Source of the DNA: Halomonas denitrificans
GTDB taxonomy: Bacteria > Pseudomonadota > Gammaproteobacteria > Pseudomonadales > Halomonadaceae
Assembly (NCBI RefSeq): GCF_003056305.1
Contig: NZ_PYVX01000002.1
Coordinates: 646,241-710,240 of the forward strand
DNA: 64,000 nucleotides
Direction: 5' to 3'
Position numbers and translations under genes: made by a program. Position 1 is the stretch's first letter. Every line of letters begins with the position of its first letter. Below, in pieces: positions 52,628 to 61,996 of this stretch. Under the pieces are notes generated by a model that was not told the DNA's origin, made no database searches, and worked only from the letters and a program-made list of their open reading frames with translations.

Positions 52628-53374
52628 TCAGGCGCCCGACGAGGCCGACGGCGTCAGGTTCACGGCGTGCAGGCCGCACTCCTTGCCGCCCTGGTCCTCC
52701 CACCACCAGCGTCCCTCGCGCTCGTGCTGGCCCGGCAGGGTGGGGCGCGTGCAGGGCTCGCAGCCGATGCTCACGTAGCCGCGCTCGTGCAGGGCGTTGT
52801 AGGGCACGTCGAACATGCGGATGTAGGTCCAGACGTCGTCGCTGGTCCAGCGGGCGAGCGGGTTGATCTTGAAGAGCGGTGCCGCCTCGCTGCCGAAGGC
52901 GCTGTCGCGCTCGGCGATCTGCAGGCTGGAGCGGGTGCCCGGGCTCTGGTCGCGGCGCTGGCCGGAGACCCACACCGGCAGGCCCGCCAGCCGGCGACGC
53001 AGGGGCGCCACCTTGCGGATGCCGCAGCACTCCTGATGGCCGTCGCGGTAGAAGCTGAAGAGCCCCTTCTCGTGGACCAGGGCCTGCACGGCCTCGGTGT
53101 CGGGCACGCGCACGTCGATGGCGATGCCGTAGTGATCGCGCACCCGCTCGATGAAGGCGTAGGTCTCGGCGTGCAGCCGACCGGTGTCCAGCGAGAAGAC
53201 CCTGACGTCCTCCTTCGGGGCGACCTTCAGGGCCAGGTCGATCAGCACCACGTCCTCGGCGCCGGAGAAGGAGATCGTCAGCTCGCCGAAGGCCCGGTAG
53301 GCGGCGCGCAGGATCTCCTTGGGCGTCTCCTGGTCGTGTTCGAGGACGAATCGGTTGGGGTCGAAGGCGGTCAT
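52628..53374 (-). CDS. cysH: Adenylylsulfate (APS)-type reductase, CysH family
   Basis: Reduces activated sulfate to sulfite. The 248-residue protein has the PP-loop nucleotide site [10 protein letters not shown], the catalytic Cys233 in KECGLH, and four cysteines able to hold a [4Fe-4S] cluster: the pair Cys116-Cys117 and Cys205-x2-Cys208. E. coli PAPS reductase lacks these four cysteines, so this enzyme probably prefers APS and is of the assimilatory type of Pseudomonas. The gene has an upstream region with AT-rich sequence and is a likely CysB target. Confidence 0.94.
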   Translation of the reverse strand: MTAFDPNRFVLEHDQETPKEILRAAYRAFGELTISFSGAEDVVLIDLALKVAPKEDVRVFSLDTGRLHAETYAFIERVRDHYGIAIDVRVPDTEAVQALVHEKGLFSFYRDGHQECCGIRKVAPLRRRLAGLPVWVSGQRRDQSPGTRSSLQIAERDSAFGSEAAPLFKINPLARWTSDDVWTYIRMFDVPYNALHERGYVSIGCEPCTRPTLPGQHEREGRWWWEDQGGKECGLHAVNLTPSASSGA

Positions 53375-53440
53375 GGCGGTCTCTGCTTGCGATATTGCCG
53401 CTACCCTAGCAGAGCCGTGGCGCCCCTCCCCAATACCGAA

Positions 53441-54862
53441 TCATTGGATATCTATGCCTCTATTGACTAATAGAGGCGCTTTCTTATTCCAATCGTCGTC
53501 ATCCGTCGGCGTCGCCAGGGCGCGCATCAGGTGGCGGATCTTGTCCAGGGTCTCGGCATACTCGGCGTCGCCCTCGGAGTCGGCGACCAGGCCGCCACCG
53601 CCCCACAGGTGGAGCCGCCCCGCCTCGGCCACCACGCTGCGGATGGCGATGGAGGTGTCCATCCGCCCGCGCACGTCGACGTAGCCCAGGCTGCCGCAGT
53701 AGGCGCTGCGCCGGCTGGGCTCCAGCTCGTCGATGATCTGCATGGCGCGCACCTTGGGGGCGCCGGTGATGGAGCCGCCGGGGAAGGCCGCCGCCAGCAG
53801 GTCCATGGGTCGGCGCTCGGCCGCCAGCTCGCCGGTGATCACGCTGACCAGGTGGTGGACGTTGGCGTAGCTCTCCAGGCCGCAGAGGGTCGGCACCCGC
53901 ACGCTGCCGGGCCGGCAGACCCGGCCCAGGTCGTTGCGCAGCAGGTCGGTGATCATCACGTTCTCGGCGCGATCCTTGAGGCTCGCCTCGAGCTCGGCGG
54001 CGAGCCGCCGGTCCTCGTCGGAGGTGGCGCCGCGCGGTCGGGTGCCCTTGATCGGGCGGGTCTCGACGCGCCCGTCGCGGCACTCGAGGAAGCGCTCCGG
54101 CGAGAGCGAGAGGATCGCCTGCTCCCCCTCGGGGCCGGGCCAGGCCTGGTAGCCGGCGTAGGGCGTGGGAGTGGCCTCGCGCAGGCGCCGATAGGCGGCC
54201 CACAGGTCGCCGGCGTAGGGGGCGCTGAATCTCTGGGCCAGGTTGATCTGGTAGCAGTCACCGGCACGGATGTAGGCCTGCACGGCGTCGAAGCGCGCCA
54301 GGTACGCCTCGCGGCTGAGCTCGGCGACGAAGGGGGCGGTGAGGCGAAAGGCCTCGGCCGGGCGCGCCGCTGCCGACAGCCAGGCGAGCACCTGCTCGCG
54401 GCGCTCGGCGCTGCCCACCAGCCAGCTCTCCCGGCGCTGGTGATCCTGGATCAGCGCCCAGTCGTAGAGGCCGACCCGGCTGGCCGGCAGGGTGACGGCC
54501 GGGCGCGCCTGGCCTGCCACCGGCTCGAGGCCCCGGCCCAGGTCGTAGCTCCAGTAGCCGATCAACCCGCCGAGAAAGGGCAGTTCGCTTTCGGGCGCCT
54601 CGCGGGGCAGGCGGTCGAGCAGCGCCTGCTGGGCGGCGAAGGGGGAGAGGTTCGAGAGCGCCGGGTCGCCGTGGACGCGTCCCGCGTCGTCGACCTCGAG
54701 CAGGGCGAGCGGATCGCTGCTGAGGATGTCGTAGCGCCCGCCGGGCGCCGTCGGTCGGCCGCTGTCGAGCAGCACGGCGCTGGGCCGGTCGCGCAGCACC
54801 GCGAAATAGCCGAGCGGGTCCTCGTGGTAGGGCAGCGGAGTGATCTCGAGCGGTGGTCTCAT
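53441..54862 (-). CDS. pabB: Aminodeoxychorismate synthase component I
   Basis: Converts chorismate to 4-amino-4-deoxychorismate for folate. The 473-residue protein is related to TrpE but carries the PIKGT motif (RPIKGTRPRG), whose lysine is characteristic of PabB, and lacks the LLES feedback signature of TrpE. The helices around MITDLLRNDLGRV and FPGGSITGAPKVRA complete the chorismate site. It has no fused amidotransferase or lyase domain, so it needs an external PabA/TrpG partner. It is divergent from prpR, and its start is close to the prp operator sites. Confidence 0.95.
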   Translation of the reverse strand: MRPPLEITPLPYHEDPLGYFAVLRDRPSAVLLDSGRPTAPGGRYDILSSDPLALLEVDDAGRVHGDPALSNLSPFAAQQALLDRLPREAPESELPFLGGLIGYWSYDLGRGLEPVAGQARPAVTLPASRVGLYDWALIQDHQRRESWLVGSAERREQVLAWLSAAARPAEAFRLTAPFVAELSREAYLARFDAVQAYIRAGDCYQINLAQRFSAPYAGDLWAAYRRLREATPTPYAGYQAWPGPEGEQAILSLSPERFLECRDGRVETRPIKGTRPRGATSDEDRRLAAELEASLKDRAENVMITDLLRNDLGRVCRPGSVRVPTLCGLESYANVHHLVSVITGELAAERRPMDLLAAAFPGGSITGAPKVRAMQIIDELEPSRRSAYCGSLGYVDVRGRMDTSIAIRSVVAEAGRLHLWGGGGLVADSEGDAEYAETLDKIRHLMRALATPTDDDDWNKKAPLLVNRGIDIQ

Positions 54863-54935
54863 CAGGCGTCTTCCCCAAACAGGGGGTCCATTCTAGGCAT
54901 CGCGAGGCGACTTGTCCCTTCCGGTGATCGGCGCA

Positions 54936-55063
54936 TTGTCGACAGGCCCGCCTTCATCGGCCATGTTGTCTACAACCAAAGGTGAAGGCTTTCTGCCGAG
55001 CGGCCGGTTGACCGGGAGTAAGGCAGTGGCTAAAGTTCCTCCATCATTTAATTGTCGACAATT
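54936..55063. promoter_or_regulatory. Three prp operator-like palindromes (pabB-prpR region)
   Basis: TTGTCGACA at 54936-54944, GTTGTCTACAAC at 54965-54976 and the perfect palindrome AATTGTCGACAATT at 55050-55063 share the core TTGTC(G/T)ACAA. Their centres are 30 and 86 bases apart. The last site ends three bases before the prpR start codon, so binding there would block prpR expression. The first two are nearer to pabB and could affect it. A GntR/FCD regulator is encoded immediately downstream. Binding is inferred. Confidence 0.7.
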
Positions 55064-55066
55064 GCC

Positions 55067-55783
55067 ATGACCTCAGTCGCACCGGAACAGGCCGCCAACC
55101 CCGAAGTCCGCACCCTGGCGGAGCGGGTCTTCAACCAGCTGCAGGACGCCATCGTCCGGGGCGAGCTGGCGCCCGGCAGCAAGATTACCGAGCCGGGCCT
55201 CTCGCGCGCCTACGGCATCTCCCGCGGGCCGCTGCGCGAGGCGATGCGTCGCCTGGAGTCGCACCGCCTGATCCAGCGGGTGCCCCACGTGGGCGCCCGG
55301 GTGGTCCAGCTCTCCATGAAGGAGCTGCTCGAGCTGTTCGACCTGCGCGAGGCCCTGGAGAGCATGGCCGCGCGGCTGGCCGCCGAGCACATGACGCCCG
55401 AGGAGATCGCCGGGCTGCGCGAGGTGCTCTCGGTGCACGAGCGCCAGGCCGACCTCAAGCGCGGCGAGGCCTACTACCAGCGCGAGGGCGACCTGGACTT
55501 CCACTACCAGATCGTGCTCGGCAGCCACAACCGGATGCTGATGGGCCTGCTCTGCGACGACCTCTACTACCTGGTGCGGCTCTATCGTACCCAGTTCAGC
55601 GCCAGCGGCACGCGCCCGCAGCGCGCCTTCGTCGAACACCACCGCATCGTCGACGCCATCGAGGCGGGCGACGCCGAACTGGCGGAGCTGCTGATGCGCC
55701 GCCACGTCAGCGCCTCGCGAGCCAACGTGGTCGAGCGCTATGCGGCCACCCTCGAACCGCAGGAGAGCGACGCCTCCTCATGA
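55067..55783 (+). CDS. prpR: GntR/FCD-family regulator of the methylcitrate cluster
   Basis: A 238-residue repressor-type regulator. The winged helix-turn-helix (about residues 15-80; AYGISRGPLREAMRRLES) is followed by the FCD domain with Asp in FDLREALES and metal-binding histidines in FHYQIVLGSHN, EHHRIVDAI and RRHVSASR. The ATG at 55067 is preferred to TTG at 55052, which lies inside the operator palindrome. No ribosome binding site fits between the operator and the ATG, so the mRNA may be leaderless. It differs from the sigma-54 activator also called PrpR in E. coli. prpB begins 30 bases after its stop. Confidence 0.85.
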   Translation: MTSVAPEQAANPEVRTLAERVFNQLQDAIVRGELAPGSKITEPGLSRAYGISRGPLREAMRRLESHRLIQRVPHVGARVVQLSMKELLELFDLREALESMAARLAAEHMTPEEIAGLREVLSVHERQADLKRGEAYYQREGDLDFHYQIVLGSHNRMLMGLLCDDLYYLVRLYRTQFSASGTRPQRAFVEHHRIVDAIEAGDAELAELLMRRHVSASRANVVERYAATLEPQESDASS

Positions 55784-55813
55784 GGCGCTCGACCCACTAA
55801 CCGGAGACCCTCC

Positions 55814-56719
55814 ATGACTCAAACGACGCCCGGCGCCCGCTTCCGCGCCGCCCTCGAGGCCAACCGTCCGCTGCCCATCGTCGGCACCATCAACGCCTAT
55901 ACCGCCATGATGGCCCAGCGGGTCGGCCACCAGGCGATCTACCTCTCCGGCGGCGGGGTGGCCAACGCCTCCTACGGCCTGCCGGATCTCGGCATGACCA
56001 CCATGAACGACGTGGTCGAGGATGCCCACCGCATCTGCGGCGCCACCGACCTGCCGCTGCTGGTGGACATCGACACCGGTTGGGGCGGCGCCTTCAACAT
56101 CGCCCGCACCGTCAAGGAGATGCAGCGCGCCGGCGTGGCCGCCGTGCACCTCGAGGACCAGGTGGCGCAGAAGCGCTGCGGCCATCGTCCCAACAAGGCG
56201 ATCGTCTCCCAGCAGGAGATGGTCGACCGCGTGAAGGCGGCCGCGGACGCGCGCCTCGATCCGGACTTCTACCTGATCGCGCGCACCGACGCCTTCCAGA
56301 AGGAGGGGCTCGACGCGGCCATCGAGCGGGCCAACGCCTGCATCGAGGCGGGCGCCGACGCCATCTTCGCCGAGGCGGTGCACACCCTGGACGACTACAA
56401 GGCCTTCTGCGCGCGCGTCCAGGCGCCGATCCTGGCCAACATCACCGAGTTCGGCGCCACGCCGCTCTTCTCCCAGCAGGAGCTCGGCGAGGTGGGCTGT
56501 CGCATGGTGCTCTACCCGCTGTCGGCCTTCCGTGCCATGAACGCCGCGGCCCTCAAGGTCTACCAGAGCATCCACGACACCGGTCACCAGCGTGACGTGG
56601 TGGAGCTGATGCAGACCCGCGACGAGCTCTACGACTTCCTCAACTATCACGACTTCGAGCAGAAGCTCGACGCCTTGTTTGCAGAGAACGAGAACGCGGA
56701 GCAGGGCGGCAACGCCTGA
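55814..56719 (+). CDS. prpB: 2-methylisocitrate lyase
   Basis: Splits 2-methylisocitrate to pyruvate and succinate, the last step of the methylcitrate cycle. The 301-residue protein has the lyase signature KRCGH at 120-124 with the catalytic Cys122, the metal-binding DIDTGWGG and LEDQ, and NITEFG. The length and the loop around residues 180-190 fit PrpB rather than isocitrate lyase, which is longer. GGAGA precedes the ATG. It follows prpR closely and is 44 bases ahead of prpC. Confidence 0.96.
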   Translation: MTQTTPGARFRAALEANRPLPIVGTINAYTAMMAQRVGHQAIYLSGGGVANASYGLPDLGMTTMNDVVEDAHRICGATDLPLLVDIDTGWGGAFNIARTVKEMQRAGVAAVHLEDQVAQKRCGHRPNKAIVSQQEMVDRVKAAADARLDPDFYLIARTDAFQKEGLDAAIERANACIEAGADAIFAEAVHTLDDYKAFCARVQAPILANITEFGATPLFSQQELGEVGCRMVLYPLSAFRAMNAAALKVYQSIHDTGHQRDVVELMQTRDELYDFLNYHDFEQKLDALFAENENAEQGGNA

Positions 56720-56763
56720 CACGCCAGGATACCGACAATAATCGACTCACGAGGAGACACGAC

Positions 56764-57891
56764 ATGGCAGACAAACCCATCGGTGGCGCCGGCCTGCGCG
56801 GCCAGAGCGCCGGCACCACGGCTCTGTGCACCGTCGGCCAGACCGGTTCCGGCCTGACCTACCGCGGCTTCGACATCAAGGAGCTGGCCGAGAAGGCGAA
56901 GTTCGAGGAAGTGGCCTACCTGCTGCTCAAGGGCAAGCTGCCCAACCAGGCCGAGCTCGACGCCTACATCACCAAGCTCAAGGGCCTGCGCGGCCTGCCC
57001 CAGGCGCTGAAGACCGTGCTCGAGCAGATCCCGGCCGACGCCCATCCCATGGACGTGATGCGCACCGGTGCCTCCATGCTCGGCAACCTCGAGACCGAGC
57101 AGAGCTTCGACGAGCAGCAGGACGTCTCCGATCGCCTGCTCGCCGCGCTGCCGTCGATCATCTGCTACTGGTACCGCTTCAGCCACGACGGCGTGCGCAT
57201 CGAGACCGAGACCGACGACGCCTCGGTGGGCGGCCACTTCCTGCACCTGCTGCGCGATGAACCGGCCTCCGAGCTGCACGCCCGGGTGATGAACGTCTCG
57301 CTGATCCTCTACGCCGAGCACGAGTTCAACGCCTCGACCTTCACCGCCCGCGTCTGCGCCTCGACGCTGTCCGACATGCACTCCTGCGTGACCGGCGCCA
57401 TCGGCTCGCTGCGCGGCCCGCTCCACGGCGGCGCCAACGAGGCGGCCATGGCGATGATCGAGAACTGGCAGTCGCCGGACGAGGCCGAGCGCGAGATCAT
57501 GAGCATGCTCGAGCGCAAGGACAAGATCATGGGCTTCGGCCATGCCATCTACCGCGAGTCCGACCCGCGCAACGCCATCATCAAGCACTGGTCCCAGAAA
57601 CTCGCCGAGGACGTGGGCGACAGCGTGCTCTATCCGGTCTCCGAGCGCGTCGAGGCGGTGATGTGGCGCGAGAAGAAGCTCTTCTGCAACGCCGACTTCT
57701 TCCACGCCAGCGCCTACTACTTCATGGACATCCCGACCAAGCTGTTCACGCCGATCTTCGTCTGCTCGCGGGTCACCGGCTGGTGCGCCCATGTCTTCGA
57801 GCAGCGCGCCAACAACCGCATCATCCGCCCGAGCGCCGACTACGTCGGGCCCGAGAAGAGCGAGTGGGTGCCCATCGAGGAGCGCGACTGA
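56764..57891 (+). CDS. prpC: 2-methylcitrate synthase
   Basis: Condenses propionyl-CoA with oxaloacetate to 2-methylcitrate. The 375-residue citrate-synthase family protein shows catalytic residues in GPLHGGANEA and GFGHAIY, with the aspartate in NADFFHAS. The type without an N-terminal NADH-binding domain, and its location between prpB and acnD, support PrpC over the TCA citrate synthase. GAGGAG precedes the ATG. A hairpin separates it from acnD. Confidence 0.96.
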   Translation: MADKPIGGAGLRGQSAGTTALCTVGQTGSGLTYRGFDIKELAEKAKFEEVAYLLLKGKLPNQAELDAYITKLKGLRGLPQALKTVLEQIPADAHPMDVMRTGASMLGNLETEQSFDEQQDVSDRLLAALPSIICYWYRFSHDGVRIETETDDASVGGHFLHLLRDEPASELHARVMNVSLILYAEHEFNASTFTARVCASTLSDMHSCVTGAIGSLRGPLHGGANEAAMAMIENWQSPDEAEREIMSMLERKDKIMGFGHAIYRESDPRNAIIKHWSQKLAEDVGDSVLYPVSERVEAVMWREKKLFCNADFFHASAYYFMDIPTKLFTPIFVCSRVTGWCAHVFEQRANNRIIRPSADYVGPEKSEWVPIEERD

Positions 57892-57901
57892 ACCAGCCCC
57901 G

Positions 57902-57937
57902 GGGGCGACCGCCGGACGGTCGCCCCGCCTTCCTTCT
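57902..57937 (+). terminator. Intercistronic hairpin between prpC and acnD
   Basis: GGGGCGACCG (57902-57911) and its exact complement (57917-57926) with loop CCGGA, followed by the pyrimidine-rich GCCTTCCTTCTT. It could partly terminate transcription or protect the upstream message. Confidence 0.55.
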
Positions 57938-57964
57938 TCACTCGACGACTTCCCGACGGACGCC

Positions 57965-60607
57965 ATGAATACCGACTACCGCAAGCCCCTCCCCGGTACC
58001 GAGCTGGACTATTTCGACACCCGTGCGGCCGTCGACGACATAAAGCCCGGTGCCTACGATACCCTTCCCTACACCTCGCGGGTGCTGGCCGAGCAGCTGG
58101 TGCGCCGCTGCGAGCCGGAGCTTCTGACCGACGCGCTCACCCAGCTGATCGAGCGTCGCCGCGACCTCGACTTCCCCTGGTACCCGGCCCGCGTGGTCTG
58201 TCACGACATCCTCGGCCAGACGGCGCTGGTCGATCTGGCCGGCCTGCGCGACGCCATTGCCGAGCGCGGCGGCGACCCGGCCAAGGTCAACCCGGTGGTG
58301 CCGACCCAGCTGATCGTCGATCACTCCCTGGCCGTCGAGCACGCCGGCTTCGAGCAGGACGCCTTCGACAAGAACCGCGCCATCGAGGACCGCCGCAACG
58401 AGGATCGCTTCCACTTCATCGAGTGGACCAAGACGGCCTTCGAGAACGTCGACGTGATCCCCGCCGGCAACGGCATCATGCACCAGATCAACCTGGAGAA
58501 GATGTCGCCGGTGATCCAGGCGCGCCCCGACGAGAACGGCAAGCGCGTGGCCTTCCCGGACACCTGCGTGGGCACCGACAGCCACACCCCGCACATCGAC
58601 TGCCTGGGCGTGATCGCGCTGGGCGTCGGCGGCCTCGAGGCCGAGACCGTGATGCTGGGCCGCCCCTCCATGATGCGCCTGCCGGACATCGTCGGCGTGG
58701 AGCTGACCGGCAAGCGCCAGCCTGGCATCACCGCCACCGATATCGTGCTGGCGATCACCGAGTTCCTGCGTCAGGAGCGCGTGGTGGGGGCCTACCTGGA
58801 GTTCTTCGGCGAGGGGGCCAGGAGCCTGACCATCGGCGACCGCGCGACCATCTCCAACATGACGCCCGAGTACGGCGCCTCCGCGGCGATGTTCTACATC
58901 GACGACCAGACCCTCGACTACCTGAAGATCACCGGTCGCGAGCCGGAGCAGGTCGAGCTGGTCGAGACCTACGCCAAGCAGGCCGGCCTGTGGGCCGACA
59001 GCCTGACCGAGGCGCAGTACGAGCGGGTGCTGACCTTCGACCTCTCCACCGTGGAACGCAACCTGGCGGGTCCGTCCAACCCGCACCGTCGCCTGCCCAC
59101 CAGCGCCCTGGCCGAGCGCGGCATCGCCGTGAGCTCCTACATGGACAGCGACAAGGCCCAGGCGGCGGAGAAGGCGGGCAAGATGCCCGATGGCGCGGTG
59201 ATCATCGCCGCCATCACCAGCTGCACCAACACCTCCAATCCGCGCAACGTGGTGGCCGCCGGCCTGCTGGCCAAGAAGGCCAACGAGCTGGGCCTTGTGC
59301 GCAAGCCCTGGGTGAAGTCCTCCTTCGCGCCGGGCTCCAAGGTGGCGCGCCTCTATCTAGAGGAGGCTGGCCTGCTGCAGGAGCTCGAGAAGCTCGGCTT
59401 CGGCATCGTCGCCTACGCCTGCACCACCTGTAACGGCATGTCCGGCGCCCTGGACCCCGAGATCCAGCAGGAGATCATCGACCGCGATCTCTATTCCACG
59501 GCGGTGCTCTCCGGCAACCGCAACTTCGACGGCCGCATCCACCCCTACGCCAAGCAGGCCTTCCTGGCCTCGCCGCCGCTGGTGGTGGCCTACGCCATCG
59601 CGGGGTCCGTGCGCTTCGACATCGAGCAGGACGTGCTGGGTACCGACCAGGACGGCACCCCGATTACCTTGAAGGACCTCTGGCCCTCCGACGAGGAGAT
59701 CGACGCCATCGTCGCCGAGTTCGTCAAGCCGGAGCAGTTCAAGCAGGTCTACATCCCGATGTTCGACCTGGACGCCGCCGAGAAGGCCGAGAGCCCGCTC
59801 TACGACTGGCGCCCCCAGAGCACCTACATCCGCCGCCCGCCCTACTGGGAAGGCAACATGGCGGCCGTGCGCGCGCTGAAGGGGATGCGCCCGTTGGCGA
59901 TCCTGCCGGACAACATCACCACCGACCACCTCTCGCCCTCCAACGCCATCATGGCCGACAGCGCGGCCGGCGAGTACCTGGCGAAGATGGGCCTGCCGGA
60001 GGAGGACTTCAACTCCTACGCCACCCACCGCGGCGATCACCTCACCGCGCTGCGCGCGACCCTGGCCAATCCCAAGCTCTACAACGAGATGGTGCGGGAC
60101 GAGAAGGGCGAGGTGCGCCAGGGCTCGCTGGCGCGCATCGAGCCGGAGGGTGAAGTGACCCGCATGTGGGAGGCCATCGAGACCTACATGGAGCGCGACC
60201 AGCCGCTGATCGTCATCGCCGGCGCCGACTACGGCCAGGGGTCGTCGCGGGACTGGGCGGCCAAGGGCGTGGCGCTGGCCGGGGTGGAGGCGATCGTCGC
60301 CGAGGGCTTCGAGCGCATCCACCGCACCAACCTGATCGGCATGGGCGTGATGCCCCTGCAGTTCGAGGAGGGCACCACCCGCCATACCCTTCAGCTCGAC
60401 GGCACCGAGACCTATGACGTCGAGGGCGCGCCGGCGCCGCGCGCCACCCTCGAGCTGGTGATCCACCGCAAGACCGGAGAGGTCGACCGGGTGCCGGTGA
60501 TCTGCCGCCTGGATACCGCCGAGGAGGTGACCGTCTACTCCGCCGGCGGCGTGCTGCAGCGCTTCGCCCAGGACTTCCTGGAGTCCGAGGTCGAGGCGGT
60601 CGGCTGA
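57965..60607 (+). CDS. acnD: Fe/S-dependent 2-methylisocitrate dehydratase (AcnD)
   Basis: An aconitase-like enzyme that dehydrates 2-methylcitrate, giving a product that PrpF must isomerise. The 880-residue protein has the cluster cysteines in TSCTNTSNPRN and CTTCNG, the N-terminal DHSLAVEHAG and GTDSHTPHIDCLGV, and the C-terminal swivel domain with YGQGSSRDWAAKG. The start at 57965 matches the family N-terminus; the open frame runs back into prpC. Paired prpF downstream is the strongest reason to name it AcnD rather than AcnA. Confidence 0.95.
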   Translation: MNTDYRKPLPGTELDYFDTRAAVDDIKPGAYDTLPYTSRVLAEQLVRRCEPELLTDALTQLIERRRDLDFPWYPARVVCHDILGQTALVDLAGLRDAIAERGGDPAKVNPVVPTQLIVDHSLAVEHAGFEQDAFDKNRAIEDRRNEDRFHFIEWTKTAFENVDVIPAGNGIMHQINLEKMSPVIQARPDENGKRVAFPDTCVGTDSHTPHIDCLGVIALGVGGLEAETVMLGRPSMMRLPDIVGVELTGKRQPGITATDIVLAITEFLRQERVVGAYLEFFGEGARSLTIGDRATISNMTPEYGASAAMFYIDDQTLDYLKITGREPEQVELVETYAKQAGLWADSLTEAQYERVLTFDLSTVERNLAGPSNPHRRLPTSALAERGIAVSSYMDSDKAQAAEKAGKMPDGAVIIAAITSCTNTSNPRNVVAAGLLAKKANELGLVRKPWVKSSFAPGSKVARLYLEEAGLLQELEKLGFGIVAYACTTCNGMSGALDPEIQQEIIDRDLYSTAVLSGNRNFDGRIHPYAKQAFLASPPLVVAYAIAGSVRFDIEQDVLGTDQDGTPITLKDLWPSDEEIDAIVAEFVKPEQFKQVYIPMFDLDAAEKAESPLYDWRPQSTYIRRPPYWEGNMAAVRALKGMRPLAILPDNITTDHLSPSNAIMADSAAGEYLAKMGLPEEDFNSYATHRGDHLTALRATLANPKLYNEMVRDEKGEVRQGSLARIEPEGEVTRMWEAIETYMERDQPLIVIAGADYGQGSSRDWAAKGVALAGVEAIVAEGFERIHRTNLIGMGVMPLQFEEGTTRHTLQLDGTETYDVEGAPAPRATLELVIHRKTGEVDRVPVICRLDTAEEVTVYSAGGVLQRFAQDFLESEVEAVG

Positions 60608-60640
60608 ACCGGGCGATGACCGTCACTCCCTGACCCACCC

Positions 60641-60680
60641 ATCGACCCGGCGCCGCCACGGCCCCGGGTCGATCTTTCTC
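60641..60680 (+). terminator. Intercistronic hairpin between acnD and prpF
   Basis: ATCGACCCGG (60641-60650) pairs exactly with CCGGGTCGAT (60664-60673) around a 13-base loop, followed by CTTTCTC. It is similar in placement to the hairpins at the neighbouring prp junctions. Confidence 0.5.
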
Positions 60681-60698
60681 GAGAAGGACGCGAATTCC

Positions 60699-61889
60699 AT
60701 GGCACAGCTTCCACAGATCAGGGTGCCCGCCACCTACATGCGCGGCGGCACCAGCAAGGGCGTCTTCTTCCGCCTCGACGACCTGCCCGAGGCCGCCCGG
60801 GTGCCGGGCGAGGCCCGCGATCGCCTGCTGATGCGGGTGATCGGCAGCCCCGACCCCTACCAGAAGCAGATCGACGGCATGGGCGGGGCGACCTCCAGCA
60901 CCAGCAAGACCGTCATCCTCTCGAAGAGCGAGCGCCCCGACCACGACGTCGACTACCTCTTCGGCCAGGTCGCCATCGACAAGGCCTTCGTCGACTGGAG
61001 CGGCAACTGCGGCAACCTCTCCGCCGCGGTGGGCCCCTTCGCTATCAGCAACGGCCTGGTCGACCCCGCGCGGATCCCCGAGAACGGCGAGGTCGAGGTG
61101 CGCATCTGGCAGGCCAACATCGGCAAGACCATCGTCTCGCGGGTACCGATCACCGACGGCCAGGTGCAGGAGACCGGCGACTTCGAGCTCGACGGCGTGA
61201 CCTTCCCGGCCGCCGAGGTGCCCGTGGCCTTCAAGGACCCTGCCGACGGCGAGGGGGCCATCTTCCCCACCGGCCGGCTGGTCGACGACCTGGAGGTGCC
61301 GGGTGACGTGGTCGCGGGCGGCCGCCTCCAGGCGACCATGATCAACGCCGGCATCCCCACCGTCTTCGTCAACGCCGCCGACCTCGGCTACACCGGCAGC
61401 GAGCTGCAGGAGGCGATCAACGGCGACCCGCGGGCGCTCGAGCGCTTCGAGACCATCCGCGCCCACGCCGCCCTGCGCATGGGGCTGATCAAGGAGCTCG
61501 GCGAGGCCGCCAACCGCCAGCACACGCCCAAGGTCGCCTTCGTGGCGCCGCCGGCCAGCTACACGGCCTCCAGCGGCAAGGCGGTCGAGGCCGATGCGAT
61601 CGACCTGCGGGTGAGGGCGCTCTCCATGGGCAAGCTGCACCACGCCATGATGGGCACCGCCGCGGTGGCCATCGCCTCCGCGGCGGCCATCGAGGGCACC
61701 CTGGTCAACCTGACCGCCGGCGGCGGCAAGCGCAACGCCGTGACCTTCGGCCACCCCTCCGGCACCCTGCGGGTCGGCGCCGAGGCGAGCCTGGTCGACG
61801 GCCGCTGGGTGATCGATGAGGCGGTGATGAGCCGCAGCGCCCGCGTGCTGATGGAAGGCTGGGTGCGCGTCCCCGGCGACAGCGTCTGA
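60699..61889 (+). CDS. prpF: 2-methylaconitate cis-trans isomerase
   Basis: Isomerises the 2-methylaconitate made by AcnD so that hydration to 2-methylisocitrate can follow. The 396-residue protein belongs to the PrpF family with two diaminopimelate-epimerase-like domains. The N-terminus VPATYMRGGTSKGVFF contains the catalytic-site lysine region, and the stretch SGNCGNLSAAVGPFA holds the other active-site segment. GAGAAGGA precedes the ATG. It is functionally tied to acnD, with a terminator-like hairpin after it. Confidence 0.95.
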   Translation: MAQLPQIRVPATYMRGGTSKGVFFRLDDLPEAARVPGEARDRLLMRVIGSPDPYQKQIDGMGGATSSTSKTVILSKSERPDHDVDYLFGQVAIDKAFVDWSGNCGNLSAAVGPFAISNGLVDPARIPENGEVEVRIWQANIGKTIVSRVPITDGQVQETGDFELDGVTFPAAEVPVAFKDPADGEGAIFPTGRLVDDLEVPGDVVAGGRLQATMINAGIPTVFVNAADLGYTGSELQEAINGDPRALERFETIRAHAALRMGLIKELGEAANRQHTPKVAFVAPPASYTASSGKAVEADAIDLRVRALSMGKLHHAMMGTAAVAIASAAAIEGTLVNLTAGGGKRNAVTFGHPSGTLRVGAEASLVDGRWVIDEAVMSRSARVLMEGWVRVPGDSV

Positions 61890-61913
61890 GTCGCCATCGC
61901 CCTATGCCGTCCG

Positions 61914-61945
61914 CGCCCCGTGTCGGTGACACGGGGCGTTTCTAT
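61914..61945 (+). terminator. Terminator-like hairpin between prpF and prpD
   Basis: CGCCCCGTGTC (61914-61924), loop GGT and the exact complement GACACGGGGCG (61928-61938), followed by TTTCTATAG. Strong stem and a short T run. It should reduce prpD transcription from upstream. Confidence 0.75.
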
Positions 61946-61996
61946 AGTGAAGAGTGGTAGAGACACCGACCGACCCGCGACCGCAGGAGGCACCCG

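Noticed and set aside
53456..53477. Perfect 9-bp hairpin at the 3' end of pabB
   Set aside because: It lies inside the coding sequence before the stop and its T-rich side is on the wrong strand for pabB. It may be chance or part of the cysH upstream region.
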